Origin: Shewanella salipaludis
GTDB taxonomy: Bacteria; Pseudomonadota; Gammaproteobacteria; Enterobacterales; Shewanellaceae
Direction: 5' to 3'
Assembly (NCBI RefSeq): GCF_012911865.1
Contig: NZ_JAAXYH010000002.1
Span: forward strand, 434,001-498,000
DNA: 64,000 bases
In this document: piece by piece, positions 17,257 to 26,285 of the stretch
How the letters are laid out: every line of letters begins with the position of its first letter
How positions within the stretch are numbered: the stretch's first letter is position 1
The notes under the pieces: model-generated
The model's database searches: none
What the model was told of the DNA's origin: nothing
The model's input: only the letters and a program-made list of their open reading frames with translations
Made by a program: the position numbers and the translations under genes

Positions 17257-17904
17257 TTAGAAAGTATAACCAACACTCAGCATATACACCCAGGGATCCA
17301 CGTCTGTGTCTATCTGCACGGCCTGATCACCCAGGTTGAATTTGACCTCAGTGTCTATCTTGGCATACCAAACCGAGGCATTGACCAGCCAATTCTTGTT
17401 GATCTTATAGTCCAGCCCAAGTTGCCCGGCCAGGCCCCAGGAGTTGCTCATGCTCAAGTCGCTCAAGCCCATGGCCTTGGCTTCATCGGTGAAATCATTG
17501 TCGAAGAAGTTGGTGTAATTCACCCCCAGACCTATGTAGGGGCGCAATGCCGATTGCGCCGTACCGAAGTAGTACTGAACGACCAGAGTCGGTGGCAACT
17601 GCTTGGTGTCGGCGATTTTACCCAGACCTGCCAGGGAGACATCATGGCTGAACGGCGTCGCCGCCAATAACTCCAGGCCAAGGTTATCCGTCAGCATGTA
17701 GGCGAAATTCAATCCCAACTGAGTGTCGTTACTCACGGAAAATTCGCCCAGACCGGCAACATCCTCACTCGACTCATTGGGCGCCACCATGGCGGCACCG
17801 GCACGGACGATGATATCGCCGGCCTGATGGGCGAAGGCGGAAGCAGAGATGCCGGAGCAGAGTAAGGCGCTGGCAATGAGGCAGGAAGTTAAGGTTTTAT
17901 TCAT
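17257..17904 (-). CDS. ompW: Outer membrane protein OmpW
   Basis: A 215-residue outer-membrane beta-barrel protein. Residues 1-25 form a signal peptide (LIASALLCSGISASAFA), followed by HQAGDIIVRAGAAMVAPNESS, the usual mature start of OmpW with an eight-stranded barrel. Conserved blocks LGLELLAATPFSHDV and LPPTLVVQYYF lie mid-protein and the last strand ends in YMLSVGYTF with the terminal aromatic residue. ATG 17904 is preferred as GGAG lies 7 bases upstream. OmpW forms a narrow channel for small hydrophobic compounds. A near-perfect FNR/EtrA box lies about 100 bases upstream, in line with oxygen-dependent control of ompW in other bacteria. Confidence 0.93.
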   Translation of the reverse strand: MNKTLTSCLIASALLCSGISASAFAHQAGDIIVRAGAAMVAPNESSEDVAGLGEFSVSNDTQLGLNFAYMLTDNLGLELLAATPFSHDVSLAGLGKIADTKQLPPTLVVQYYFGTAQSALRPYIGLGVNYTNFFDNDFTDEAKAMGLSDLSMSNSWGLAGQLGLDYKINKNWLVNASVWYAKIDTEVKFNLGDQAVQIDTDVDPWVYMLSVGYTF

Positions 17905-18002
17905 CATGATCTCCAGTAGCATAAACTCAGAACTATGAGCTAGCTTATTGTTATGTATTAATTTGTCTGGAGGCAGAATGTCAGATCCCCTGAGGGGTTT
18001 TC

Positions 18003-18016
18003 TTGATCTAAATCAG
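18003..18016. promoter_or_regulatory. FNR/EtrA-type binding site upstream of ompW
   Basis: TTGATCTAAATCAG matches the FNR consensus TTGATnnnnATCAA in 9 of 10 defined positions. The centre is about 105 bases upstream of the ompW start codon, a distance compatible with an activator or repressor site near the promoter. Confidence 0.65.
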
Positions 18017-18069
18017 TAGCCTGACTAAATGTGTGGGTAAAGCGAGCGACTTGGGATCTGGATCACAGG

Positions 18070-18702
18070 CTAAGCCGATGCGAGTCTGAGTTGCGGATAA
18101 CGCGCCAGCCAGCCTTTGGCCTGCAGGCGCTGTTCGAACACCGCCCTGTCCCGCCGGCCATTGGCTGTCAGCTGCAGTGAAAACACGCCATGCCAGCCGA
18201 AGACGCTGACCAGTCTCACCTGCGCTGGGTCGAGTGCGGCGGTGCCCGTTTCATTGAGGGGAGTCGCCATGTCTTCCCTCAGCGCCACCCCGACGGCGGT
18301 TTCCTGCTCGGGCCAGAAGCCCATGGCATCTTCGGTCGAGCGATAAGGCCGGTCGGCATTTCTCAGGTGCATCCTGGCCTGGTTCTTCACCGACCAGGGA
18401 TATTCGGGCGCCAGCAGTCGCAGGCGCGCCTCCAGCCTGGCATCACGCTCGCGGGAAGTGTCTTTCGCACAGAAGTAGATGAAGTCTATGTCGTTGAGGC
18501 TCGAAGCCGGATAGCCATGTAAGTTATCCCACACCAGGTCCCGCACAAAGCCCGCCGTCAGCAGCCAGTCAGCCAGCCCCTCCTCCGAGGCCAATTGCCT
18601 CGTGGCCATGAGTGCCAGCAGGCGCGCCTCGTCCCGGCCGAGCCAATGCAGCAACCTGGCTTCGGGTTCGAAAGCATGCCCCTCTTGCCTATGCATAAGC
18701 AT
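18070..18702 (-). CDS. Nucleotidyltransferase-fold protein (NTP_transf_6 / DUF925 type)
   Basis: A 210-residue cytoplasmic protein resembling the COG3575 (DUF925, NTP_transf_6) family of predicted nucleotidyltransferases. The family blocks are visible: LTAGFVRDLVWDNLHGY (about residues 49-65), the acidic pair in SLNDIDFIYF (about 69-78), and WSVKNQARMH followed by DRPYRSTEDAMGFWPEQETAVGVAL. ATG 18702 is chosen because AGGGAG lies 5 bases upstream; longer readings to 18744 lack a site. The biochemical role is not known. Confidence 0.75.
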   Translation of the reverse strand: MLMHRQEGHAFEPEARLLHWLGRDEARLLALMATRQLASEEGLADWLLTAGFVRDLVWDNLHGYPASSLNDIDFIYFCAKDTSRERDARLEARLRLLAPEYPWSVKNQARMHLRNADRPYRSTEDAMGFWPEQETAVGVALREDMATPLNETGTAALDPAQVRLVSVFGWHGVFSLQLTANGRRDRAVFEQRLQAKGWLARYPQLRLASA

Positions 18703-18887
18703 ATGTCTCCCTGCGTCTAACAAATTCATGTCCATCATAAGCATGCAGAATAGGCATACAGAAGTGGCTATGCCCGCCTGCCGCTGTGTTTGCCACTGTG
18801 CATGCGCCGTGGCCGCAACTCACTTTCGCGGCCGCGGGCACTGACCTAAGCTGTGGCGCCCAAGACGCCACAACTGCCCGCCCCCCC

Positions 18888-18912
18888 AAAAAAAAGAGCC
18901 GCGACTGCGGCT
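18888..18912 (-). terminator. Terminator of the fahA-maiA operon
   Basis: AGCCGC / GCGGCT stem with a 4-base loop. On the minus strand it is followed by TC and eight T. It lies about 40 bases after the maiA stop codon. Confidence 0.9.
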
Positions 18913-18952
18913 ATCCAAGCTCAAAGACGCCTCCCATGAAGGGAGGAGCCAC

Positions 18953-19609
18953 TCAGACTGCGTCGGGCTGCAGCTCTGGCGCCGCCTGGCTGAAGGCCGG
19001 CAGCTTATTACAATTTGCCCAGATCCGCATCATGTTGGGGTAGGCACTCAGGTCGACATTGAAACGCTGGGCGTTATACACCTGGGGCACCAGGCAGACA
19101 TCGGCCAGGGTGATGCTGTCACCGAAGCAATACTCACCCGCATGTTGCTCGAGCAGCACTTCGAAGGCGCCGAAGCCTTCATGGATCCAATGCTGATACC
19201 AACTATTCTTGGCCGCCTCATCCAACCCCATGGGCCCCGTCAGGTATTGCAACACCCGCAAGTTGTTCAGTGGATGGATCTCACAGGCGATCGCCTGCGC
19301 CATGGCCCGCACTCTGGCGCGCTCGGCGCTCATTGCCGGCAACAGAGGGCAATCATTATAGGTTTCATCCAGATATTCTATGATGGCCAGGGACTGGGAC
19401 AAGACCAAAGGCGTGTCTGTGCCCTCGCCCACCACCAGGGTGGGCACCAGTTGTTGGGGATTGAGGCTGGCGAAGTCGGCCTTGTGCTGCTCGCCGCCGT
19501 CACGTACCAGATGCACTGACACTTGCTCGGCCTCCAGTCCCTTGAGGTTGAGGGCGATACGCACCCTATAAGCGGCGCTCGAGCGCCAGTAACCATAGAG
19601 TTTCAGCAT
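18953..19609 (-). CDS. maiA: Maleylacetoacetate isomerase (zeta-class GST)
   Basis: A 218-residue zeta-class glutathione transferase that isomerises maleylacetoacetate to fumarylacetoacetate in tyrosine catabolism. The N-terminal active-site motif SSAAYRVRIALNLKG is at residues 10-24, SQSLAIIEYLDE at about 70 is the glutathione-binding Gln-Ser motif, and ITLADVCLVPQVYNAQRFN near 175 is the conserved C-terminal block. ATG 19609 has AAGGAG 6 bases upstream; the ATG at 19615 would be too close to it. It follows fahA by 68 bases on the same strand and supplies FahA's substrate. Confidence 0.93.
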   Translation of the reverse strand: MLKLYGYWRSSAAYRVRIALNLKGLEAEQVSVHLVRDGGEQHKADFASLNPQQLVPTLVVGEGTDTPLVLSQSLAIIEYLDETYNDCPLLPAMSAERARVRAMAQAIACEIHPLNNLRVLQYLTGPMGLDEAAKNSWYQHWIHEGFGAFEVLLEQHAGEYCFGDSITLADVCLVPQVYNAQRFNVDLSAYPNMMRIWANCNKLPAFSQAAPELQPDAV

Positions 19610-19677
19610 TTTCATCTCCTTATAAAAAACGGGGCAAATACCTGGTATCAGCCCCGTCGGATCAACGTAAGTTGGCG

Positions 19678-20664
19678 TTAGCCTTTGTATTCGACGACCT
19701 GTTGGTCGATCGAACCGAAGATGCTGTGATTATTATCGTCCAACATTTCGATGCGCACCCGGTCGCCGAAGCGCATGAACGGCGTGCTGGCCTTACCCTC
19801 GGCGATCACTTCCAGCATGCGCTTCTCCGCCAGACAGCTAGAGCCGGCGCTGCGATCATAATTGGAAATGGTTCCTGAGCCGACTATGGCACCCGCGCCC
19901 AAGGGGCGCGTCTTGGCGACATGGGACACCAACTGGCTGAAGTTGAAGGTCATGTCGACGCCGGCATTGGGGCGACCGAACAGGCTGCCGTTCAAATGGG
20001 TTATCAGCGGCAGGTGTACCTTGGAGTCCTGCCAGCGATCGCCCAGCTCGTCCGGCGTCACGGCCACAGGCGAGAAGCTGCTCGAAGGTTTGGACTGGAA
20101 GAAGCCGAAGCCCTTGGCCAGTTCACCCGGGATCAGGTTACGCAGCGACACGTCGTTGACCAACATCAACAGCTTGATGTGCTCTGCGGCGGCTTCTGGG
20201 GAAACGCCCATGGGGACATCATCGGTGATCACCGCAATTTCCGACTCGAAATCTATGCCCCAATCTTCACTGCCGAGGGCAATATCCGCCTTGGGGGCGA
20301 TGAAGCTGTCTGAGCCGCCCTGGTAAAAGAGTGGATCTGTCCAGAAAGTTTCCGGCATCTCGGCACCGCGCGCCTTGCGGACCAGCTCGACGTGGTTGAC
20401 ATAGGCGCTGCCATCGGCCCACTGATAGGCGCGTGGCAAGGGCGACAGGCACTTGGCCTCATCGAAATCGACGGCATTATCCAACTTGCCTTCGTTCAGC
20501 GCCTCATACAGCTCTTGCAGCTGAGGCTTGAGCAGATCCCAGGCATCCAGCAACTGCTGCAGCGTGTGGGCTATGGCCGGCACTGCGACAGCCTTGGTCA
20601 AATCTTTGCTGACCAACATCAACTGGCCATCACGGCGGCCATTGTCATAACTTGCGAGTTTCAT
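19678..20664 (-). CDS. fahA: Fumarylacetoacetate hydrolase family protein
   Basis: A 328-residue hydrolase of the FAH family. With MaiA next to it, it is expected to cleave fumarylacetoacetate to fumarate and acetoacetate. The N-terminus MKLASYDNGRRDGQLMLVS is typical of the bacterial two-domain form. Metal-binding acidic residues are in WGIDFESEIAVITDDVPMG (about residues 145-163), and GAGAIVGSGTISNYD (about 256-270) and MLEVIAEGKASTPFMRFGD carry the active-site loop. CRP-like and TyrR-like sites lie 140-195 bases upstream. Confidence 0.92.
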   Translation of the reverse strand: MKLASYDNGRRDGQLMLVSKDLTKAVAVPAIAHTLQQLLDAWDLLKPQLQELYEALNEGKLDNAVDFDEAKCLSPLPRAYQWADGSAYVNHVELVRKARGAEMPETFWTDPLFYQGGSDSFIAPKADIALGSEDWGIDFESEIAVITDDVPMGVSPEAAAEHIKLLMLVNDVSLRNLIPGELAKGFGFFQSKPSSSFSPVAVTPDELGDRWQDSKVHLPLITHLNGSLFGRPNAGVDMTFNFSQLVSHVAKTRPLGAGAIVGSGTISNYDRSAGSSCLAEKRMLEVIAEGKASTPFMRFGDRVRIEMLDDNNHSIFGSIDQQVVEYKG

Positions 20665-20802
20665 ATCTGCTCCTGTGCTTATTCTGCTTGACGGACAGGC
20701 TTGTGATTCAAGCCTTATCCCGCCTCTATTCCCGGTACCCGGGCACGCATTCCTGGGCTTATTGGGCGTAGGAATACCCTATGTCCGGCAAGATTCCTAT
20801 AG

Positions 20803-20818
20803 CGTGACCCGAATCACA
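20803..20818. promoter_or_regulatory. CRP-like site upstream of fahA
   Basis: CGTGACCCGAATCACA matches TGTGA-N6-TCACA in 9 of 10 positions. It is 139 bases upstream of the fahA start codon, in the gap between tyrR and fahA. Confidence 0.6.
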
Positions 20819-20841
20819 TTAACCCGGGCACGGCATGCTTT

Positions 20842-20859
20842 TGTAAACTTATAATTACG
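20842..20859. promoter_or_regulatory. Candidate TyrR box upstream of fahA
   Basis: TGTAAACTTATAATTACG compares with the TyrR consensus TGTAAA-N6-TTTACA: the first half is perfect and the second matches 4 of 6. It is 24 bases from the CRP-like site, upstream of the fahA-maiA operon and next to the tyrR gene. Confidence 0.5.
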
Positions 20860-20907
20860 CCTCGGGTTTTCGGCGACTTATAGGGGGCTTACGCCGCCGT
20901 TCCGTTC

Positions 20908-20929
20908 AAAAAGCCAACGCTCCGGTGGC
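20908..20929 (-). terminator. Probable terminator after tyrR
   Basis: GCCAACG / CGGTGGC stem (6 of 7 pairs), followed on the minus strand by TTTTT (20912-20908). It lies 18 bases past the tyrR stop codon. Confidence 0.65.
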
Positions 20930-20946
20930 AAATTCAATTTACAGCC

Positions 20947-22485
20947 CTACTTGCGTTTACTTATCTTATATTCCCTGAGCTTGTTGGCGATGGCCGTATG
21001 CGACACCCCGAGCTTCTTCGCCAGCTGGCGCGTGCTGGGATAGGCGGGATACAGGCGCCGCAACAGGCTGGCTTCGAATTGTTTCATCGCCTCATCCAGA
21101 CTGCCCTCGAACTGATTATCGAAATAACCGAATCCTTCGGCATAGGAAGGCAATTTCAGCTGCTCGACCGTGAGTTCCGTCGAGCCATCCCACATGGACA
21201 CGGCCCTGAATACCGCATTCTTCAACTGGCGCACATTGCCCGGCCAGGCATAGCTGAGCAGGTGATCCCGGCATTGGGCCGAAATCCGCCGCATAGGGCT
21301 GGACAGCTGCTGGCTGTAATGCTCGAGAAACATCTCGGTCAGCGGAATGATGTCGATCTTGCGCTCGCGCAGTGACGGCATGTGGTAGCTGAGCACATGG
21401 ATGCGGTAATAGAGATCTTCACGAAACTCCCCCGTTTGGCATAGCTCGGCGAGATTCTTCTGGGTCGAACATATGATGCGTACATCGGCGCGCACTTCCT
21501 CGTCGCCGCCTATGCGCCTGAAGGTGCCATCCTGCAGCAAGCGCAACAGCTTAACCTGGGCCGCCTTGGACATCTCGGCGATTTCATCGAGGAATATGGT
21601 GCCGCCCTTGGCCTCTTCGAAGAAGCCACGCTTAACCACCGCCCCCTTGCTGACGTAACCGAACAATTCCTCTTCGGCGGCGCTGTCCGGCAAGGCGGCA
21701 CAGTTGATGGCGATGAAGGGATGTTCGCGGCGCATGCTGGCGTCATGGCTGGCCCTGGCCATCAGTTCCTTGCCCGTGCCGGTTTCGCCCGTGATCAACA
21801 GAGGGGCATCCAACTGGGCCATGCGCCTGGCCTGCTTGAGCACGTCTTTCATCTTGTCGCTGACCGCCAGCACGTTCTCAAACCCTGTGGTCTGGTTCTG
21901 CAACGCATTGAACTGCTTGCCTACCCTGGCCGGCGACTTGAGCGACACCACGGCACCTGCGAGTATGGTCTTGTCATTCTCGTCGGGTAAATAGATGGGC
22001 AACATCTCGGCCAGGTATTCGTTGGGACCTATCTGGACCCGGGTCGCCTGGGCCAGCACCTGAGATTCACTCAACCAACGTCCGAAGTTGAAGCCTTGCA
22101 CCCAATGGTTGATGGACTCGTCCAACACCTCATGCTCGGCCATCCCCAGGGTCAGCAGCGCGGACTCGTTGACTATGCAGATCCTGCCCTTGGTATCGAT
22201 CGAAAATACCGAGTCGGGCAAGGTCTTGAGCAGGGTCTTGAGGGCATAATGTTCCTGCTCCGAGGGCATGAAAGACACGGTACGCACATCGTGGACGCTC
22301 TCCACCTTGCGTATCTGCGGCATCAATTCACTCAAGGTATTGAAGCCGATTTCGGCAAATTGCAAGTACAAGAATCCCTGGTTGCTCGCATCTATGGCGA
22401 TCAGATTGATATGGTAGCGCTCCAGCACCACCAAGATATCTTTCGCCAATCCAACACGATCCTGACAACTAACTTCCAAGCGCAT
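20947..22485 (-). CDS. tyrR: Aromatic amino acid regulator TyrR
   Basis: A 512-residue transcription factor that binds tyrosine and phenylalanine. Residues 1-75 form an ACT domain (MRLEVSCQDRVGLAKDILVV), about 80-190 a PAS domain (LLKTLPDSVFSIDTKGRI), and about 210-430 an AAA+ ATPase core with Walker A GETGTGKE (about residue 237) and Walker B GGTIFLDEIAEM (about 295). The C-terminal helix-turn-helix is in TRQLAKKLGVSHTAIANKL. The sigma-54 contact loop GAFTGA is absent (LFGYVSKGAVVKRGFFEEA instead), as expected for TyrR, which works with sigma-70. It lies between fahA-maiA and phhA-phhB, its likely targets. Confidence 0.95.
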   Translation of the reverse strand: MRLEVSCQDRVGLAKDILVVLERYHINLIAIDASNQGFLYLQFAEIGFNTLSELMPQIRKVESVHDVRTVSFMPSEQEHYALKTLLKTLPDSVFSIDTKGRICIVNESALLTLGMAEHEVLDESINHWVQGFNFGRWLSESQVLAQATRVQIGPNEYLAEMLPIYLPDENDKTILAGAVVSLKSPARVGKQFNALQNQTTGFENVLAVSDKMKDVLKQARRMAQLDAPLLITGETGTGKELMARASHDASMRREHPFIAINCAALPDSAAEEELFGYVSKGAVVKRGFFEEAKGGTIFLDEIAEMSKAAQVKLLRLLQDGTFRRIGGDEEVRADVRIICSTQKNLAELCQTGEFREDLYYRIHVLSYHMPSLRERKIDIIPLTEMFLEHYSQQLSSPMRRISAQCRDHLLSYAWPGNVRQLKNAVFRAVSMWDGSTELTVEQLKLPSYAEGFGYFDNQFEGSLDEAMKQFEASLLRRLYPAYPSTRQLAKKLGVSHTAIANKLREYKISKRK

Positions 22486-22682
22486 AATGCTGATGTTCCC
22501 TGTTTTTAGATTCGATTTATGGGATAAACACGCCGAGTTCTCTCACTATGAACGCCCATAGTGGCATTTAAGAGTCCAGCTCGTAGGGCTGACAGCGGCC
22601 GATGAAAATGCGCCTATACGTTAGAAGGTTATCTCAGATGTGGCAAGTGAAGTTTACAGCAGATTTGTAACAAGGGAATAAT

Positions 22683-22713
22683 ATCAGTGCCAAACATGAT
22701 GTAAGGCACTGAT
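22683..22713 (-). terminator. Terminator-like hairpin after phhAB
   Basis: Perfect 9-bp stem ATCAGTGCC / GGCACTGAT with a 13-base loop, followed on the minus strand by ATTATT. It begins 17 bases after the phhB stop codon. Confidence 0.65.
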
Positions 22714-22729
22714 CAATATTTGAAATGTG

Positions 22730-23068
22730 TTAATCGAGCAACTGGTCCGTCTTGGCGGCCATGATGAAGTCGTTCTTATGCAGCCCCTTGATGGAATGAG
22801 ACCACCAAGTCACAGTCACCTTGCCCCATTCGGTCAGGATCCCGGGATGGTGAAACTCGGCTTCCGCCAGATCCGCCAGCTTATTGGTGAAAGCCATGGC
22901 GAGTTTGAAATTCTTGAACTTGTACACACGTTCGAGCTGCATTATGCCGTCACGCACTTCCACTCCCCAGTCGGGGATCATGCGCACCAACTCGGCCAAT
23001 TCCTGATCTGTGACCTTGGGGGCATCCGCCTGGCAGGCTTCACATTTCATCTCGGATAATACTGTCAT
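22730..23068 (-). CDS. phhB: Pterin-4a-carbinolamine dehydratase
   Basis: A 112-residue enzyme that dehydrates 4a-hydroxytetrahydropterin and so recycles the cofactor of phenylalanine hydroxylase. The active-site signature [20 protein letters not shown] (about residues 75-94) with the two adjacent His residues is intact, followed by [11 protein letters not shown]. An N-terminal CEACQADAP segment is typical of the bacterial form. ATG 23068 has GGAG 7 bases upstream. The frame opens earlier but would overlap phhA. It follows phhA by 61 bases on the same strand. Confidence 0.95.
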   Translation of the reverse strand: MTVLSEMKCEACQADAPKVTDQELAELVRMIPDWGVEVRDGIMQLERVYKFKNFKLAMAFTNKLADLAEAEFHHPGILTEWGKVTVTWWSHSIKGLHKNDFIMAAKTDQLLD

Positions 23069-23129
23069 CACAACTCCTACTGTCTTTATTATTCGCTTCG
23101 GCCAATAGCCTATCTGATTGTTCTGATCG

Positions 23130-23930
23130 TTAGCTGGCCTTGGATTTAGGCTCAAACTTGGGGGCAAACAGCCCAAGTTTACGTGCTTCTTGCACCGCTG
23201 CCATGATGTCCATCCTGGCGATCTCATCGAGGAAATCTATGTGCTCTATGACATAATACACCGGCTGCATGATATCGATTCGATAAGGGGTACGCAGCAC
23301 ATCGATAAGCTCAAACGGCTTACGCTCGGGCACATCGCTCAGGGCGTACAAGGTTTCCCCCGGCGAGCTCAGGATACCGCCACCATAGATACGCAGAGGT
23401 TCATTCTTGGCCTGCACCAGGCCAAATTCTATGGTGAACCAATAGAGACGAGCCAGGAATACCCTTTCTTCCTTGCTGGCGGCCAGGCCCAATTTGCCGT
23501 ACATATGGGAAAAATTGGCGAAAGCCGGGTTGGTCAGCAGCGGGCAATGACCAAATATCTCATGGAAAATATCCGGCTCCTGCAGGTAATCAAATTCTTC
23601 CTTACGGCGAATGAAGGTCGCCACGGGAAACTCTTTGTTGGCCAACAATTCGAAGAAACGCCCGAAGGAGATCAGTGCCGGCACCGCCGCCGTCTTCCAA
23701 CCAGTGGTTTCCAGCAGCACTCTATCTATCTCGGCCAGCTGCGGGATCCTGTCGGTTGGCATGGCCAGGGCGTCCAGCCCCTGAATATATTCATCACAGG
23801 CGCGTCCCGGTAAATTAACTGCCTGACGCGCATACAACTGGCCCCAGATGTCGTGCTCTTCCTGGGGATACTGGATAAAGCCTGTGGCGTCGGCCTGCCG
23901 CGCCAGGTAAGGAGTACCTTTATTCATCAT
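23130..23930 (-). CDS. phhA: Phenylalanine 4-monooxygenase
   Basis: A 266-residue iron- and pterin-dependent hydroxylase that converts phenylalanine to tyrosine. The iron ligands are visible: two His in [16 protein letters not shown] (about residues 117-132) and Glu in [10 protein letters not shown] (about 165-174). The catalytic domain alone is present, as usual in bacteria. The start is uncertain among GTG 23936, ATG 23930 and ATG 23927, because the ribosome binding site is weak. Together with phhB, maiA and fahA it supports phenylalanine and tyrosine breakdown; a 4-hydroxyphenylpyruvate dioxygenase and homogentisate dioxygenase would be needed elsewhere. Confidence 0.95.
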   Translation of the reverse strand: MMNKGTPYLARQADATGFIQYPQEEHDIWGQLYARQAVNLPGRACDEYIQGLDALAMPTDRIPQLAEIDRVLLETTGWKTAAVPALISFGRFFELLANKEFPVATFIRRKEEFDYLQEPDIFHEIFGHCPLLTNPAFANFSHMYGKLGLAASKEERVFLARLYWFTIEFGLVQAKNEPLRIYGGGILSSPGETLYALSDVPERKPFELIDVLRTPYRIDIMQPVYYVIEHIDFLDEIARMDIMAAVQEARKLGLFAPKFEPKSKAS

Positions 23931-23936
23931 ATTCAC

Positions 23937-24248
23937 TTCACTCTACTGCAATACCCTCATAGTGTTCCAAGGTTAGATTTTTGTTAACTCCCCCTGCCGA
24001 TATTGTCGGTTCCTAAAGCGGCGACAAACGTAAACTAATACTGACATACACGCCAACAGCCAGAGACATGGGCGTTTTCCGAGCAGCAACAGTGGCGGCA
24101 TTTGTTGACAGAGGGAGATCCCAGGTTCGTTGCCCAGGCGAAAAATCTTGTCCGAATAGCTAAAATTTAACCTTTGGAAATGGCTTTTCAGCCCAGCTCC
24201 TTTACAATAACCGCCATTCACATTCTGGGTTAAGCCTTAAGGGAAAGA
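23937..24248. other. Divergent intergenic region phhA / galU
   Basis: It holds the outward promoters of phhA (minus) and galU (plus). No gene is supported. A weak TyrR-like sequence, CGTAAACTAATACTGACA, lies at 24029-24046 (9 of 12 consensus positions). TACAAT at about 24203-24208 could be the galU -10 element. Confidence 0.4.
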
Positions 24249-25157
24249 ATGAAACAAGATAACATACGCAAAGCCGTCATTCCGGTTGCCGGTCTGGGGA
24301 CCCGCATGTTGCCCGCCACCAAGGCCATCCCCAAGGAGATGCTGCCCGTGGTGGATAAGCCTTTGATCCAATACGTGGTCAGCGAAGCCATCGCCGCCGG
24401 GATCAAGGAAATAGTGCTGGTAACCCACGCCAGTAAGAATTCCATCGAAAACCATTTCGACACCAGCTTCGAGCTCGAGGCCCAGCTGGAACGCAGGGTC
24501 AAGCGCCAGCTACTGGATGCGGTGCAGTCTATCTGCCCTAAAGATGTGACCATCATCAGCGTACGTCAATCACAGGCCAAGGGCCTGGGGCACGCCATCC
24601 TCTGTGCCCGCTCGGTAGTGGGCGATGCCCCCTTCGCCGTGCTGCTGCCGGACGTATTGATCGATGAAGCCAGCTGCGATCTGCAATGGGATAACCTAGC
24701 TTCCATGGTGCAGCGCTTCAACGACACCAATGTCGGCCAAATCATGGTCGAAGGCGTGCCCCATCAGCTGGTAGACCAATACGGCATAGCCGATGTCAAT
24801 GGCCATGATCTCAAGCCCGGTGAGTCCGAACCGCTAATCGAGCTGGTCGAGAAGCCGGCGATCGACGAAGCGCCGTCGAACCTGGCCGTCGTCGGCCGCT
24901 ATGTGCTGCCGGCCAGCATCTGGCCCCTGCTGGCCAAGACCCCTGCCGGTGCCGGCGATGAGATCCAACTGACGGATGCCATCGCCATGCTGATGGAACA
25001 GGAACAGGTCAACGCCTATTATATGCAGGGCAAGAGTCATGACTGCGGCAATAAGCAGGGCTACATGAGAGCCAATATAGAACATGCGCTGCGTCATCAA
25101 GAGATAGGCGAAGAGCTTGGGATTTACCTTAAAGAACTAGTCAAAGGATTGAAATAA
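24249..25157 (+). CDS. galU: UTP-glucose-1-phosphate uridylyltransferase
   Basis: A 302-residue nucleotidyltransferase that forms UDP-glucose from UTP and glucose-1-phosphate. The nucleotide-binding signature [20 protein letters not shown] is at residues 14-33, and the sugar-binding block [14 protein letters not shown], ending with DDVLID-type acidic residues, is near 113-140. Length is standard for GalU. AAGGGAAAG precedes the ATG. Its stop codon shares one base with the galE start (TAATG), so the two are translationally coupled and provide UDP-glucose and UDP-galactose for envelope polysaccharides. Confidence 0.96.
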   Translation: MKQDNIRKAVIPVAGLGTRMLPATKAIPKEMLPVVDKPLIQYVVSEAIAAGIKEIVLVTHASKNSIENHFDTSFELEAQLERRVKRQLLDAVQSICPKDVTIISVRQSQAKGLGHAILCARSVVGDAPFAVLLPDVLIDEASCDLQWDNLASMVQRFNDTNVGQIMVEGVPHQLVDQYGIADVNGHDLKPGESEPLIELVEKPAIDEAPSNLAVVGRYVLPASIWPLLAKTPAGAGDEIQLTDAIAMLMEQEQVNAYYMQGKSHDCGNKQGYMRANIEHALRHQEIGEELGIYLKELVKGLK

Positions 25158-26170
25158 TGGGTATTTTAGTTACAGGCGGCGCGGGTTATATCGGCAGTCA
25201 TACTCTGGTCGAGCTGCTGAACGCGGGCCATGAGGTCATAGTGTTGGACAATCTGTCCAATTCCTGTGTCGAAGCCCTGGCGCGGGTGGAGCAGATAACC
25301 GGCAAGAGCCCGACTTTCTACCAGGGTGACATACTCAACAAGGCCCTGTTACAGAAAGTCTTTCGCGACAATCAGATAGAAGCCGTCATTCACTTTGCCG
25401 GCTTGAAAGCCGTCGGCGAGTCCGTCGCCAAGCCGCTCAAGTATTACGAGAACAATGTCACAGGCACCCTGGAGCTATGTCAGGTGATGGCCGAATTCGG
25501 GGTCAAGAAGCTGGTATTCAGTTCTTCGGCGACCGTTTATGGCGATCCCGCCAGCTTGCCCATCACAGAGGATTTCCCGACCGGCGCCACCAATCCCTAT
25601 GGTCGCTCCAAGTTGATGGTCGAGCAGATACTGGCGGATCTGGCCGAGGCCGATGCCAGCTGGAATATTGCCTGCCTGCGTTATTTCAACCCGGTCGGGG
25701 CTCACGCCAGTGGCCTGATTGGCGAAGATCCCAACGATATCCCCAACAATCTGATGCCCTTCATCGCCCAGGTGGCGATAGGCAAGCGCGAGCTGCTCAG
25801 CGTGTTCGGCGGCGATTATCCGACCCCAGACGGTACAGGAGTCAGGGACTATATCCATGTGGTCGACTTGGCCCGGGGCCATCTGGAGGCCTTGGCTAAA
25901 CTCGCCGGCAACCCAGGACTCGTGACTTACAATCTGGGAACCGGTCAGGGTTACAGCGTACTGGAGATGCTCCAGGCCTTCGAGAAGGTCTGTGGCAAGC
26001 CAATAAACTACAAGATAGTCGAGCGCCGTCCCGGTGATATCGCCGCCTGCTACGCGGATCCTACCCTCGCCAGAGAGGATTTGCAGTGGCAGGCGAGCCA
26101 TAGCCTGGAAGACATGGTCAGCAGCAGTTGGCACTGGCAATCGTCAAACCCCAATGGTTACAAACACTAA
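25157..26170 (+). CDS. galE: UDP-glucose 4-epimerase
   Basis: A 337-residue extended SDR enzyme that interconverts UDP-glucose and UDP-galactose. The NAD-binding motif [10 protein letters not shown] is at residues 6-15, the catalytic Ser in [10 protein letters not shown] near 123, and the Tyr/Lys pair in NPYGRSK near 148-154. The [13 protein letters not shown] and [19 protein letters not shown] blocks are characteristic of GalE. The start codon overlaps the galU stop. An imperfect inverted repeat lies just downstream at 26191-26222. Confidence 0.96.
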   Translation: MGILVTGGAGYIGSHTLVELLNAGHEVIVLDNLSNSCVEALARVEQITGKSPTFYQGDILNKALLQKVFRDNQIEAVIHFAGLKAVGESVAKPLKYYENNVTGTLELCQVMAEFGVKKLVFSSSATVYGDPASLPITEDFPTGATNPYGRSKLMVEQILADLAEADASWNIACLRYFNPVGAHASGLIGEDPNDIPNNLMPFIAQVAIGKRELLSVFGGDYPTPDGTGVRDYIHVVDLARGHLEALAKLAGNPGLVTYNLGTGQGYSVLEMLQAFEKVCGKPINYKIVERRPGDIAACYADPTLAREDLQWQASHSLEDMVSSSWHWQSSNPNGYKH

Positions 26171-26190
26171 CCCATGCCGGCGCCGGCAGC

Positions 26191-26222
26191 CAAATATCTG
26201 GCGGCCAGGCGCCAAATATTTG
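26191..26222 (+). repeat. Inverted repeat downstream of galE
   Basis: CAAATATCTGGCG (26191-26203) and CGCCAAATATTTG (26210-26222) pair in 12 of 13 positions with a 6-base loop. GGTTTTG follows, so it may act as a weak terminator between galE and the bactofilin gene. A separate palindrome GCCGGCGCCGGC precedes it at 26177-26188. Confidence 0.6.
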
Positions 26223-26285
26223 TGGTTTTGTTAGCGAAAAAATCCGGTTAACATTCGTCTCATCTTTGCTTAACAAGACCAGACT

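Noticed and set aside
24029..24046. TyrR-like site upstream of phhA
   Set aside because: Only 9 of 12 consensus positions match, with errors in both halves, so it is mentioned in the intergenic entry but not called.
23973..24221. Minus-strand 82-codon frame between phhA and galU
   Set aside because: No ribosome binding site; the region is the divergent promoter region of two genes.
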